From: Lobosporangium transversale
Lineage: Eukaryota; Mortierellomycota; Mortierellomycetes; Mortierellales; Mortierellaceae
Direction of reading: 5' to 3'
DNA: 64,000 nucleotides
Assembly: GCF_002105155.1 (NCBI RefSeq)
Contig: NW_019028996.1
Span: forward strand, 310,001-374,000
Part shown: positions 1-9,946 of the stretch, piece after piece
Layout: the number at the start of each line of letters is the position of its first letter
Position numbering within the stretch: the stretch's first letter is position 1
Program-made: the position numbers and the translations under genes
The notes under the pieces: generated by a model
What the model was told of the DNA's origin: nothing
What the model saw: the letters and a program-made list of their open reading frames with translations, nothing else
Databases searched by the model: none

Positions 1-59
1 ATTCTGAGAAATGTAAGAAGTCATGGTAATCAGAGGAAAATTGTAATGGGATAGGGCAC

Positions 60-2683
60 TTAGACTTCATGCCCACCGACATCAGCTTCAGTATCAACAC
101 ACTCACTAAAACTAAATTCGTCAACACTTTCTCCATCAATAATTAGTGGGTGGTGCTCTGGTGAAATATATGGTGACGAGATTGGTGATGATGCCAGCGT
201 GGTTCTAGCATCTAGATGGGGGTGACTACTACAGTACACCCAGCTCATATCAGAATTCTCATTTTCAAGACAGCTGCTATTGACAAGGCTTTGGTATGAA
301 TTGATTGTTTCAATCATGCATTTCTATAATGTTGTAAAAGCCAAAAGAAACAATTATATATAGTAATGTAGTAGTTGTGATCAAATTGCTATAAATTTAT
401 AATGTACATCAATGATATACTTACCCTCAGCTGAAGAAGGTGGACAACACCTTGAATATTAGGCCTCATGTTGGTTAGTGAGGTTGGAAGGTCATAGACT
501 GGATATTCCTTGAAAAGTGACACATATGAATGCGCACCTGAAGGTCTCAGCTCGAATGATTTAAATCCTCGGTCTATAGAATGGTTTTCACATATCAAAA
601 CCTGGTGATAATAAAAATAATCATGCACCCTAAGCTCACTGACCTCCAGTATATATTCCAAAAAAGCGAGCATGTTCCTCAAAGTCTCGATTCCTGGTAT
701 CCTGTAGCCTGTGTTTCATAATAGTATACGTTTCACGGAACAGGTCCCATCCTGATTCTTTAAGGAATTTACTAGAGTGAATATCCCAAGTCTTCATCCT
801 CTCCACTATCATCCAGTCTCTCTTGTCCAAAACATCTCGGATTACCAGATCCATCTTTCGGCCAGTAGGCTTTCTTGATGCTGAGGTGTCTAAATGCAAA
901 TGTCTTCCTTGATTTTTGCGTATTGCAGACTCCAGTCCAGATTTCTCGCCATCAATTACGAATAAGTTGTCTTGGTCGTCCAATAACTCCATAAGTAGGG
1001 GCCATGCTTTCCGGCCCCAGAAGGCTTCTGACAGATCTTGTATGAGAAATGGGGAGGGGGCTTTGTTATATAACCGACACCTTTGATGGTGAAGTACTTT
1101 AGTTATCAGTGACATTTACTACTGCCATCACCACCGATTTGTAAAAATTAACGTAATTTACCATGTACGAAAGGTATCCAGGATTAACTCGCATGAACCG
1201 CGGTCCTCAGTTGGCATGGGAATTTGGATCACAGGTTGTTTAGCGATCGCTGCTTGACTTAATCTCAGCAGATATTCGAGTGTACTGGGAGGTAGCTCAG
1301 GCAAGTTAAATCGATTTCGACTTGAAATTTCGGTCCATTCCTGCCTTGTAAATAAGTCCTTGGTGACTGGACAATCGAAGTCAATTGTATAGCTACTAAT
1401 CCTAGATGAGAAAGTTGTTAATACCTGATACTATCAATCAATTCAGTAGCTTAAAGAAATAGCAGGTTATATCCATACTTTACGGTTGTGTTTATTGTCA
1501 TACTAGCCTCAAATAAGACTCTTTCAACACATCTTCCAGAAGTAAGCTTCCAAAATCTTGTTTGATCTAAACGTTCGAGACGCTAACAATAATACCATGA
1601 CAAAATAATTAACACGATTGTTAATGTAGTTCTCAACTCTTATACGAGCAATTCTCACAAATAAAATTAACGAATATATACCTCCATTCTTCTTTTTTTC
1701 GCGCTATCAGTGACTGTGGGCTGGGTCGATTCCCCCCTTTTTTTATTCTTAGAATGGGTTTTTGTGCCTGCCTTTTCGGATTGTGTGTGTTCTATTCAAT
1801 TACAACCACATGACATTAGATACCGCTTTGATTCAATAAGAATCAATGCATAAAATGGGTCCGATTGTGAACTTGGATCCTTTTACCTTTCCTTTTTTGT
1901 GCAAGTATGGGTACACTTTGGGCTTTGGATGACTGGGGCGATTGACGTTGATTTTCTCGGAGAGGGGACTGGTGAACAAGAATCGCTGGTGTTGTCTGTC
2001 GGTTAGGTATGGAACTACTTGCTATTTGGACATCAGTATACAATTATTTAGTAAGAGATAGTCATGCTAATAATAATAGTCATCATTTTGATTACCATCA
2101 CTGCTGCTGTTATCGTCATTATCCGAGGGAAATAAGATAAAATAAAATAAAAAAAAAAAAGAAGCAAGGCGAAATGAGGTCCTTTACCATCCTCTAAATG
2201 CTTAGATATCGACGAAAACGACATCTCTTCTGTCTTGTCAAAAAAACCTTGTTCGCTTTCTTCATCATCATTGAGACCTGTAGGCTTTTCGACGTTATGG
2301 TAAGTTGGGGCGCTCTGCTCTGTATTCTCCATATCCTCAAAACGACGATTGAAATCATATGAGGCTTGTTTAAGTCCCACTGCTCTAGTCATAATCCCAG
2401 CCTTTCTGGAACTGAGAATAGTGTCAACTTTGGAGTCCAATTCACTCCAAAACAGCTCTGCAGAATTTGTTTGAAAATCTTTGAACTCTTCGTTGAGCCT
2501 CTTTCTCCGTTCTTCGTTTATCTGAGTCTCTCGAAGAAGTGCCGAGTAGGCTGATACGGCAGATCGACTGTTTGTAAAGCCAAATTTGTGAACAAAGTTC
2601 GGGAAAGTTACATGCTCAACGCCTTGGTCTTTGAGAAGCGCCCAAGAAACTTGATCTTGCTTTGATCGTCTTATTTTTTCCAT
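60..2683 (-). CDS. Predicted 644-aa multi-exon protein with possible C-terminal nuclease motif
   Basis: I do not recognise a named family with certainty. Eight exons fit with consistent phases: 2188-2683, 1887-2021, 1682-1791, 1479-1582, 1162-1401, 644-1080, 425-573 and 60-323. The start is the ATG at 2683, the first in the open frame. The N-terminal ~165 residues are charged and predicted helical. A basic, low-complexity linker follows, with a KKRRM cluster that could be a nuclear signal. The C-terminal ~280 residues look globular. Within them, G435-R-K-M-D439 is followed 16 residues later by E455-R-M-K458, with hydrophobic strand-like residues around both. This resembles the D...(D/E)xK core of PD-(D/E)XK nucleases, although the spacing is ExxK rather than ExK. 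The model resembles, from memory, a repetitive uncharacterised family in Mortierella-like fungi. The exon 5-6 junction is the least certain, because its acceptor has a weak pyrimidine tract. Confidence 0.6.
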
Positions 2684-2787
2684 GATAGTTTGCGAGGTTA
2701 GGGACAACTAGGCAGCTTATAAGAGAAGATTTTGGTCAGTAAATGATAGTAATAAATAAAATAAGATATTATACGAGCGATGGCATA

Positions 2788-3109
2788 ATGAAAAGGTTAC
2801 AGGGCGTGTCACAGGACAAAGGCCATGTTCAACCTATCAAATTTCCAAATAGACACAACCAGCCTGGCTGACAGACCGCCAATAGCTAAATCTGTGTACA
2901 GCTCATAGAGCCGTGGTTGCATTAAGTCTACCTGGTTTTGCCAAGTCCACAATAGATCAATGAAAAGGCCACAAGGCGTGTCATAGGACAAAGGCCATGT
3001 TCAACCTGTCAAATTTCCAAATAGACACAACCAGCCTGGCTGACAGACCGCCAGTAGCTAAATCTGTGTACAGCTCATAGAGCCGCGGTTGTATCAGGTC
3101 TACTTGGTT
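2788..3109. repeat. Two direct copies of a 150-bp block, period 172 bp
   Basis: Copy 1 spans 2788-2937 and copy 2 spans 2960-3109, separated by 22 bp. They differ at roughly ten positions. On the minus strand each can be read as a ~40-residue open segment ending in a WKFDRLNMAFVL-like string. The 172-bp period is not a multiple of three, so the two copies are out of frame with each other. This fits a duplicated fragment of an old coding sequence better than a repeat protein. A weak resemblance to the N-terminal part of fungal FunK1-type kinases is a guess. Confidence 0.85.
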
Positions 3110-3738
3110 CTATGCGGACGAATGGGGTTATGTCACTTGCCTTTATATATGGTAATTAACATGGAAGGATTAATTGTGAAAAAAGCGATTCGTAGCAAGA
3201 AGTGTTCGTCTCTGTACATACGTGCACGTGCACTTCTAATGCGTCACTAAATTTTCTTTTTTGCAAAGATTCTTTTAGCTGTGGTTCGACAGGATGTCCC
3301 GATTGGTAGATACAAAATAACTTGAAAATAAAATACAGCGTTTCTAATTGTTTTATCCACTTTAAAATAAACTTTATCCGATTTTATTTTGAATTGTTCC
3401 AATCACTAAAAAAAATTGTCCAAAGTTAAGTTAAAAAGTTAACCGAAAAGGGCGGAGAAATTTATCCGAATGTTTACAAATTTTGTCCAACCATGCAGTT
3501 CATTTTATCCAGATGGTCATGCGGAAATAGCCATGGGACCTTGTGATATTATCGGCGCGTCCTGGAAATTATCAACCGCGTTGGGTTTTTTTCTTCGGAT
3601 TCAAAAAAAAAAAAAAAAAAAAAAAGTCGCCATTTTTTTTTTTTTTTTTTTTTTGATGTCAAGACGCGTCGCGAAGATCATGGCGCGTTGGCGTGTTGGC
3701 ACATTGGTACCACGCTAGCATGCAATGATGGGCCCATG

Positions 3739-3746
3739 TATAAAAG
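3739..3746 (+). promoter_or_regulatory. TATA-like box of the transposase gene
   Basis: TATAAAAG lies about 100 bp upstream of the transposase ATG at 3848, a plausible position for a core promoter. Assignment is by sequence and position only. Confidence 0.4.
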
Positions 3747-3847
3747 GAATTGGGGTTCGAAGAAAAATAAAAAGACAAAGTTACCACCGCTTGTATCCTT
3801 CAACTGAGATCGCTTCAACACTCCTAATCACCTTATTCAAATTCACT

Positions 3848-5811
3848 ATGGCACTTACCAAGAATCAACCTGAAATTATCAACTTGGTTGACACCGATGA
3901 CGACGAGCTCTACAAAGATCTCGAGGCTCAGAAAGCCGCCTTGAAGTGGGATGACAGTTCTAATGTATGTGGTCTTGGTGGTTCTTTTGTAACTTGTTCC
4001 ATCTTCTTGGTTATAAACATTGATTCCTCTATTTTGCAATATCCATAGGCTATTGAGATCAAAACCGAGGGGGGAGGCGGTGACAGTGTCATCCCTCAGC
4101 ACCGCGCACAAGACTCCGGGAATAAAAGTGACTCTTCCAAACCCCATCTCCAAAATCTATATCGTCATGATTATGATGCCGGCATTTCGTTCGTCCATAT
4201 AGCCTCCTCGTCGCGGCCTCGCCCTCGTCGGATGATTGTAGAGGAAGAGAGCGATGAGGAGGCAGACCCATACAACCCTTGGACGCCCCCCATATATACT
4301 GGCCACGAGCTTGATTTCGATACACCTGCCCTGGATGCGCCTGCTGCTGAAATCCCTGTCATTGACTCGCCTATCATTAGTGAGCCTGTTGACAGTAACA
4401 ATAACAAAGGAAAAGGGCCTAAAATGACCTGCATCTATTCGCAGCTTCAATTCGACGAGGATGAGCTAGAAAGAGAGCGCAATCCGGCACCTGCGGCCCT
4501 TTTTGATCAAGACGAAAATGACTTTGGCCACGGGTATGAGGAGCCAAGCCTGAGAGAAATGTGTCGTAAAAGGAAACGCAACTCCCCTGCCACATATTCT
4601 AAGATTACAGAAGAGGCTTCTCAAAGATTGATTGAGTACTGGACAGTACACATGTGTACAGTAGCTGAAGCGGCTAGGGCCGTTCACATGCATCCAAGGA
4701 CCGCCTGGAGGTAATAATTAAGTTTAAAGACCACTTGTGCTAAACGATATCTCGGGATATTGTTGCCAATTATGTTTACCTGGGAGTTTGTTATAGATAT
4801 ATTAATCATTACAGGGAAACAGGCAAGCTCCCTTCCAAGAAGCGTCGAGTGGATTCGAAATTGGCAGCAAGACACTGCCAGTACTTAGAGGATTTCTTAG
4901 ACGAAGAACCTCTTTCGACGCTCATGGAAGTACACAAGGCTCTCCACGACGAATTTCCTGAAGTCCAAGTGTCTCTTGCCACGGTTTTCAATTATGTCAT
5001 AAATATGTGTGAGTACACACTCAAGCGGATCAGGAAGGTCTCTGACAAGCGAAATGATCCCGCTGTACTTACAGCGAGAGAGAGATTTGCTGAAGAGATG
5101 CAAAACCCAACAAACCACGAGAAGTTTGAGAAAAAGACCATTTTCATTGATGAGGCGGGGTTTAACCTGCATCTGATCCGAGAGTATGGATGGTCCCGTA
5201 AAGGAAGGCCCGTAAACGTTGTGCGTCCTACCGTACGTGGTAGAAATGTTAGCGTTGTAGGTGCAATTTCATCGACTGGGATCATCTGTATGTCAGTGAC
5301 TACAGTGGACCTTGATGCGGATGAAGAGCTAGTGGCGGAGGATGATCAAGATGGGGTCGCGAACAACAGCGGCCGTGGTCGTGGTAGAAATGCAGCACGT
5401 CCTCCGCAGGTATCCGAGGACGGTATAATTGGTTGTTCAACAACCGGGGCCTATTTTAGGGACTTCATTTGTGAGGTTCTTGAGATATTGGAGGCTAAAG
5501 GGATGCATGGATATACTTTTCTAATGGATAATGCGCGTATTCACAAGTCTCCACTGGTTAGAGAGCTCATAGAAGAAGCAGGCCATTTTTGTGAATATCT
5601 TCCTCCTTACTCACCATTCCTGAATCCAATCGAGGAATGCTGGTCGAAGGTCAAGAACAGTTTTAAGAGAAGCCGTCTTGAGGCGAACGAAACCATGCGC
5701 ACTAGGTTCCAAGAGGCATTCAGGTCGATATCCCGAAAGGATTGTCAAGGCTGGATTCGTCATGCAACTACCTTTTTTCCAAGGTGTCTCAACAGAGAGA
5801 TCAATCTATAG
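3848..5811 (+). mobile_element. Tc1/mariner-IS630 (DDE_3) transposase gene, DD34E, probably intact
   Basis: Cut-and-paste DNA transposase of 591 residues in three exons: 3848-3964, 4049-4710 and 4815-5811. The N-terminal ~200 residues are acidic and atypically long. A helix-turn-helix region follows at about 215-262 (AEAARAVHMHPRTAWR, split by intron 2). The catalytic core shows IFIDEAGFN (D372), FLMDNARIH (D498) and LNPIEECW (E533), giving 34 residues between the second D and the E. A DLDADEEL...GRGRGR stretch around residues 428-458 is inserted between the two Asp motifs. No stop or frameshift interrupts the spliced frame, so the copy may be active or domesticated. I could not define terminal inverted repeats with confidence. 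The next gene ends only 157 bp downstream in convergent orientation. Confidence 0.85.
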
Positions 5812-5968
5812 GCCTATAATAGTACAGTTATAGTGAAAAAAAAAAAAAAAAAAAAGTACATTTATTTATATGCACATTATTGTATAAATGTACAAATGGA
5901 GACAATCAACAAGCAGGTAAATTCGATGTATAAAAATGTATAAATTTATTTGTGAGATCCATTCTCTT

Positions 5969-7265
5969 TTATTCCTGGTCATTTTCAAATGAAATATCGG
6001 GTGTTTCTGGCTCATACTTTGTTCGTATACGCTTGTTGCTCGGTTGGTCAATCTTTAAATGCTCGTACAGATAATCCATGTCCTCTTTAAGTCTGATCAA
6101 TTGTCGCTGTAAGCCTTGAGATTTTTCAATATCATTAATAAATAATAATAATGACAATAAACACAGATAGATTAACATACACAATTCAAGGTTACCTTGG
6201 TTCTCTCCTGTCCTTTGGTCAGAAAATTTTTCGATTTTATCTCTCAATTGGAAGCGATCTCGGGTAGAGAAACTTATCTCATCACTCAATTTGCCAATTA
6301 CTATTTGATATTTTGCTATCATTAATAAAATAATAAATAAATAAGAAAAAAGTAGGTCGCAATTCACAGTTACCTTTTTGGGCCGTTTGCCCTTTGTCCA
6401 AGTAAGAGTATATATTTGTCCGTTCAGCCCTGATAGCGGCTCGCTCCACTGAACCGACATTTACACGTTTTTTAATATCTATATAGTCGGTTTTTATCAA
6501 TGTTATCATTAATAAAAAAGAAAAAAGAAGAAAAAAAAATAAATTGATGTACACAATGTTACCATCACTGCCTTTCTGCAAGTCTACTATGGCCTTCAGT
6601 AGATTTTTAATTTCGGAAGTGCTCTTCTTCTGCTCCTCCATATATTTATTCTGATTCTCCATGTATTTATTCTGCTTCTCCATGTATTCGATAAGTGTGT
6701 CCAACTTTTTACTGGAAATAAAAGTTCCCTCTTCAGCGGCGAGACTAGCTAAATTGGCGCGAGCGGCGCGATTGACTGGCGCAGATAGCGTGACGGGAGG
6801 AGTGGTGGATGTAGTTAGTGTGGCGGGTGTGGTGACTGTAGCTAGCGTGGTGGGAGTGGTGACTGTAGTTATCTTGGCGGGAATGGTGACTGTTGCCAGT
6901 TTTTCGGAGCCAACAAATGATATCTTGCATGCTTCGCTAACGTAGTCCTCACTTGTATCAAGTATTTTAGCAAAAGTAGCCTGAATAAGAGGGCAGGCAG
7001 ACCTGGCGTGCCTCCACAACGAGAACACCCTATTGAAAGACGTCTGACAGACGCAATGAACCAGTACTTTGCTATCTCCTATACATCGTGTTTTAACTGA
7101 CATAATAAAAGTGTACGCCGAACTATTCACCGCTAGTTTAAAGGACATTTGAGACCATTTTTGTTTGTTTTCATCCACTGTGACAATTTGCGGTTCTTCT
7201 CCGTCAGACGTTTCCTCTGTGGTTTCATACGGAGAACTATACATTCTATATATTCCTCCATGCAT
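5969..7265 (-). CDS. Orphan 352-aa protein with Thr/Pro repeats and coiled coil
   Basis: I do not recognise the family. Four exons splice in a consistent phase: 6563-7265, 6374-6478, 6196-6300 and 5969-6114. The chosen ATG is at 7265, because the open frame further upstream is a Ser/Phe-rich translation of a GA tandem repeat. Residues ~20-110 look globular, with several cysteines. Then comes a run of Thr/Val/Pro repeats of the TVTTPxTLA type. A probable coiled coil follows, with repeats of KQNKYMENQNKYMEEQKK character, and the C-terminal exons are charged and helical. It is convergent with the transposase gene. It could be an unrelated host gene or a second gene of the mobile element. Confidence 0.55.
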
Positions 7266-7285
7266 TTCTGACGCTTTAAATATGG

Positions 7286-7405
7286 AGAAGAGCGTAGAAG
7301 CTGAGAAAAGAGAAGGATGTAGAAGCTGAGAAAAGAGAAGAGTGGAGCTGAAAAAAGAGAAGAGTAGAGCTGAGAAAAGAGAGAGTGAAGCTGAAAAAGA
7401 AAGAG
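7286..7405. repeat. GA-rich minisatellite, about five units of 21-25 bp
   Basis: Units read as variants of GAAGAGTRGAGCTGARAAAAGA, and the first two carry a 3-bp longer form. It lies directly in front of the 352-aa gene and may be its promoter or 5' leader. Confidence 0.75.
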
Positions 7406-7978
7406 AAAAAATGGCTGGACTCTTATACAAAAAATTTCGTCGAATAAAATGAATAGAGGGTAAGCTGTATATTTATATTGAGAATACTTCCAGTTTTAGA
7501 CGATTTCTATTGCATCTTAAGCAAATACCCCTGTCATGTGGCAGATATGCCTCTTTCCTTCAAAGGTACATGTATAATACAACATTTTTTCACGTGCACA
7601 CACACCAACACACATATCAACACACACACACACACATCAACACATCAACACACACATCAACACACACACTTACCAACACAAATTTTTCCAGCCCCTCTAA
7701 AATAGATAAATAAGGGGCAGTCTAGAGACAAAAAAAAAATTCTCACATTTTTAAATTGAATAAAATACCCTCCGTTTTTTAGACAGAAAATGAAGCCTAC
7801 ACATAAATTTCTGTTTTTTCAGATTTAATTCAAATAAAATATATTAGTCGACGACTTTTTGGCGAGGACTCTAGTTGATTGGCGGGAGACGATGACGCCT
7901 AAGGTACCACGCAATGGGATTAGTAATGTCAGGAACGAATCAGGATGAAGATTGCCTGCAATGAGAAAAGCAATGAGA

Positions 7979-8100
7979 ATGTTGCGATTAGCAGTCATTT
8001 AAATGGGTTTTTACTATTGCCAAGATTTTTACCCCTTTTTTAATTAATGGATCATATCTTTTTTTCGTCCTCGTTACTTATTATGATCCTGGCATATTTC
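7979..8100 (+). repeat. Copy A of ~120-bp direct repeat
   Basis: Starts ATGTTGCGATTAGCAGTC and ends TTATTATGATCCTGGCATAT plus TTC. It matches 9947-10064 along its whole length with limited divergence in the middle. The two copies flank the 167-aa orphan gene and the A-run tandem block. Confidence 0.85.
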
Positions 8101-8202
8101 AGAGAACAATATAAATTGAGGTCCATTTTGCTTCTCATTTCTCCATTCCTCAACTTCGTTTGCATTCAAATATCATTTTCTCGCTTGTTACATTGCTGCA
8201 TT

Positions 8203-8703
8203 ATGTCTTCCTCCAACAACACTGTTTCCTCTTCCACCAACAAGGCTGCTGGTAAAAAACGCGCTCGTGAGGAGCTGGGTGAGAGCGCACGTCGCGAGAC
8301 CTCGCCTTCCCCAGATGGTCCACCTGATGATCCAGTGTTCACCTATGTCCCATGGGAGCGCCCCACCAGAAAAGGAGACAGAATCAAGAAGCTTTTTCTG
8401 GAGAGCGAATTTTGCAATTTCATGGAACGGACAGAAAGTGCACTCTATCAGGATGGGGACGAGGTACGACCTCGCAAATACCTCTTCTTAGAGGGAGGAC
8501 GACAGCTCGATTTGTCCAGAAAACCCATGAAGCGTAGCAATTTTGAGATATTCTGGGCACATGAACCATCATTGTTCAAGCAGCTGAAGCGTCGTAACCT
8601 GATGCTTGTCAAGGAACAAGACTGGCAACGACTTGAAGCGTCAGCAGCAGCCTCGCAGAGTGCACCGCAGGTTGCTGTCACTTCAGTGGCAACCGAGACT
8701 TAA
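8203..8703 (+). CDS. Orphan 167-aa basic protein
   Basis: Single-exon frame starting at the ATG at 8203. Serine-rich N-terminus, then a KKRAREE cluster that could be a nuclear localisation signal. A charged ~100-residue central domain contains YVPWERP and EIFWAHEP, and the end is Ala/Ser-rich. No known domain is recognised. Codon use and composition look coding compared with the surrounding AT-rich DNA. The gene sits inside a pair of ~120-bp direct repeats, so it may be cargo of, or a remnant from, a mobile element. The sequence just downstream (8707-8840) keeps a coding-like composition, so the stop may truncate a longer ancestral frame. Confidence 0.5.
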   Translation: MSSSNNTVSSSTNKAAGKKRAREELGESARRETSPSPDGPPDDPVFTYVPWERPTRKGDRIKKLFLESEFCNFMERTESALYQDGDEVRPRKYLFLEGGRQLDLSRKPMKRSNFEIFWAHEPSLFKQLKRRNLMLVKEQDWQRLEASAAASQSAPQVAVTSVATET

Positions 8704-9201
8704 GATATGACGAAGGCGTCGAGCTGCCGTCAAGAGTCAACACAAGAGATAGCAGAGAGACAGGTCCAAGAGATCCTCAGGGAACTGGATGTAGTCGATG
8801 TTGACACATCTCGTAGCAAGCTCTTGCAAGAAAGGGCCTCTTTATCATTAATTCCTTTATCAATCTGTAGTATTTAAATAGCTTTTTCCTTCACTGCAAA
8901 AACGGCATCTCTCTTCTTATTATCGATGCCCTTTTGCAGCGTCTCCAAAATCATTCAAAGTATTACTTAGGATCATTATCGTATCCCAAAACTACGAGGC
9001 TCTTGCCCAATTCTTCATTCCCATCATTTACCTACTAGTTTCCAGAGATCACTAGTAGATGCACCACGACACTGTCCCAAATTAGTATATATTTTTATAA
9101 CGCATCCTAAAGTGATCTCATGGCAGGCAGAACCAGGGGTATACCTGAGGATTTATCACAGCAGAAGGCTTCTCGCCACCCTCCCTGAGGGTCCTTGTTA
9201 T

Positions 9202-9234
<33 letters not shown>

Positions 9235-9236
9235 GG

Positions 9237-9595
9237 CCAAGGAAGTCTACTCAATGCTGACGTGGTTTATGAACAGGATGTTGTACTGTGGTGGTATGAC
9301 GATGCGGCTTCGGTCGATTATTGGATACCGCTTTATTTGCGCCCCCAGTAATGGGCAACCCATTTATAGAGCTAACGTCTAAATAAATCTTACATGACCT
9401 CGTAGGTTTCGTTATCAAAAAAATAAAAAAAAAACCTGATCAAGGAAGTCTACCCAATGCCGACGTGGTTTATGGACAGGGTGTTGTACTGTAGTAGTAT
9501 GCCGATCATTAGATACCACTTTATTTACGATCCTAGTAATAGGGGGCAACCTATCGAGCTAACGTCTTAATATATCCTATCAGACCCTGGGTTGC
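9237..9595. repeat. Tandem duplication, period about 203 bp, each unit adjoining an A-run
   Basis: The segment beginning CAAGGAAGTCTACTCAATG at about 9238 recurs as CAAGGAAGTCTACCCAATG at about 9441. Both include GACGTGGTTTATG, TGTTGTACTGT and GAGCTAACGTCT. Each unit is preceded by GTTATCAAAA and an A-run, and the second is followed by another A-run near 9596. The arrangement looks like duplicated or retroposed non-coding sequence. Confidence 0.75.
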
Positions 9596-9785
9596 AAAAA
9601 AAAAAAGAAAGCCCTCTATCAAATTGATAACTACAGGCCACAATATTGTGTTATCTATGTGACTGTTAGGTGTTTGTAACACGCACACACCCAATTCACT
9701 GGCCTCAAAAAAAAAAAAGCCGCGCAACAATCGTAACAGCATCTCATGCTCCTCACTATCCTTTTTTATGGTCGCATCAGACGCT

Positions 9786-9897
9786 GAAGGTTTTATTTAT
9801 TTTCCTTCAAAGAATTTAATCAAACAAGAAGGTTTTTAGACTTTTCCTTCGATACTAATTATATATCCTAATAGGAAGGTTTTATATATTTTCCTTC
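9786..9897. repeat. Three 23-bp imperfect palindromes with 19- and 24-bp spacers
   Basis: Units at 9786-9808, 9828-9850 and 9875-9897 all have the form GAAGGTTTT-N5-TTTTCCTTC and are exactly 23 bp. Each could fold into a short hairpin or bind a dimeric protein. They lie about 0.75-0.86 kb upstream of the Crinkler start. Confidence 0.85.
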
Positions 9898-9946
9898 CAA
9901 GCTTTATAAGCACTCGCTCTTACCTGGACGCTCGTCTGGGGGAGTT

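Larger units (their letters stand above)
2684..3847. other. Intergenic stretch with duplicated block, A/T runs and transposase promoter
   Basis: No gene is supported here. It holds the 150-bp direct duplication described separately, four TTTATCC motifs between about 3350 and 3510, two TTGTCCAA motifs, and adjacent A and T runs near 3603-3655. A TATA-like box precedes the transposase gene. Confidence 0.7.
7266..8202. other. Intergenic region with GA minisatellite, CA microsatellite and direct repeat
   Basis: No gene is supported. It contains the AGAAGCTGAGAAAAG-type tandem repeat just upstream of the 352-aa gene, a CA/CATCAA-rich microsatellite at about 7596-7680, and copy A of a ~120-bp direct repeat at 7979-8100. 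Confidence 0.7.

Noticed and set aside
1715-1740. tRNA B-box-like GGTCGATTCCCC
   Set aside because: No A-box or foldable cloverleaf upstream on either strand; it lies inside an exon-like segment of the 644-aa gene.
7266-7430. Upstream extension of the 352-aa gene
   Set aside because: The extension is a translation of the GA minisatellite (Ser/Phe/Leu repeats).
3377-7845. Possible terminal inverted repeats TTTTATTTTGAATT / AATTCAAATAAAAT around the two-gene segment
   Set aside because: The match is short, AT-only and imperfect, and similar pairs are frequent in this AT-rich window.
9786-9897. CRISPR-like array
   Set aside because: Only three units, an imperfect palindrome with a variable centre, and a eukaryotic nuclear context with no cas genes.
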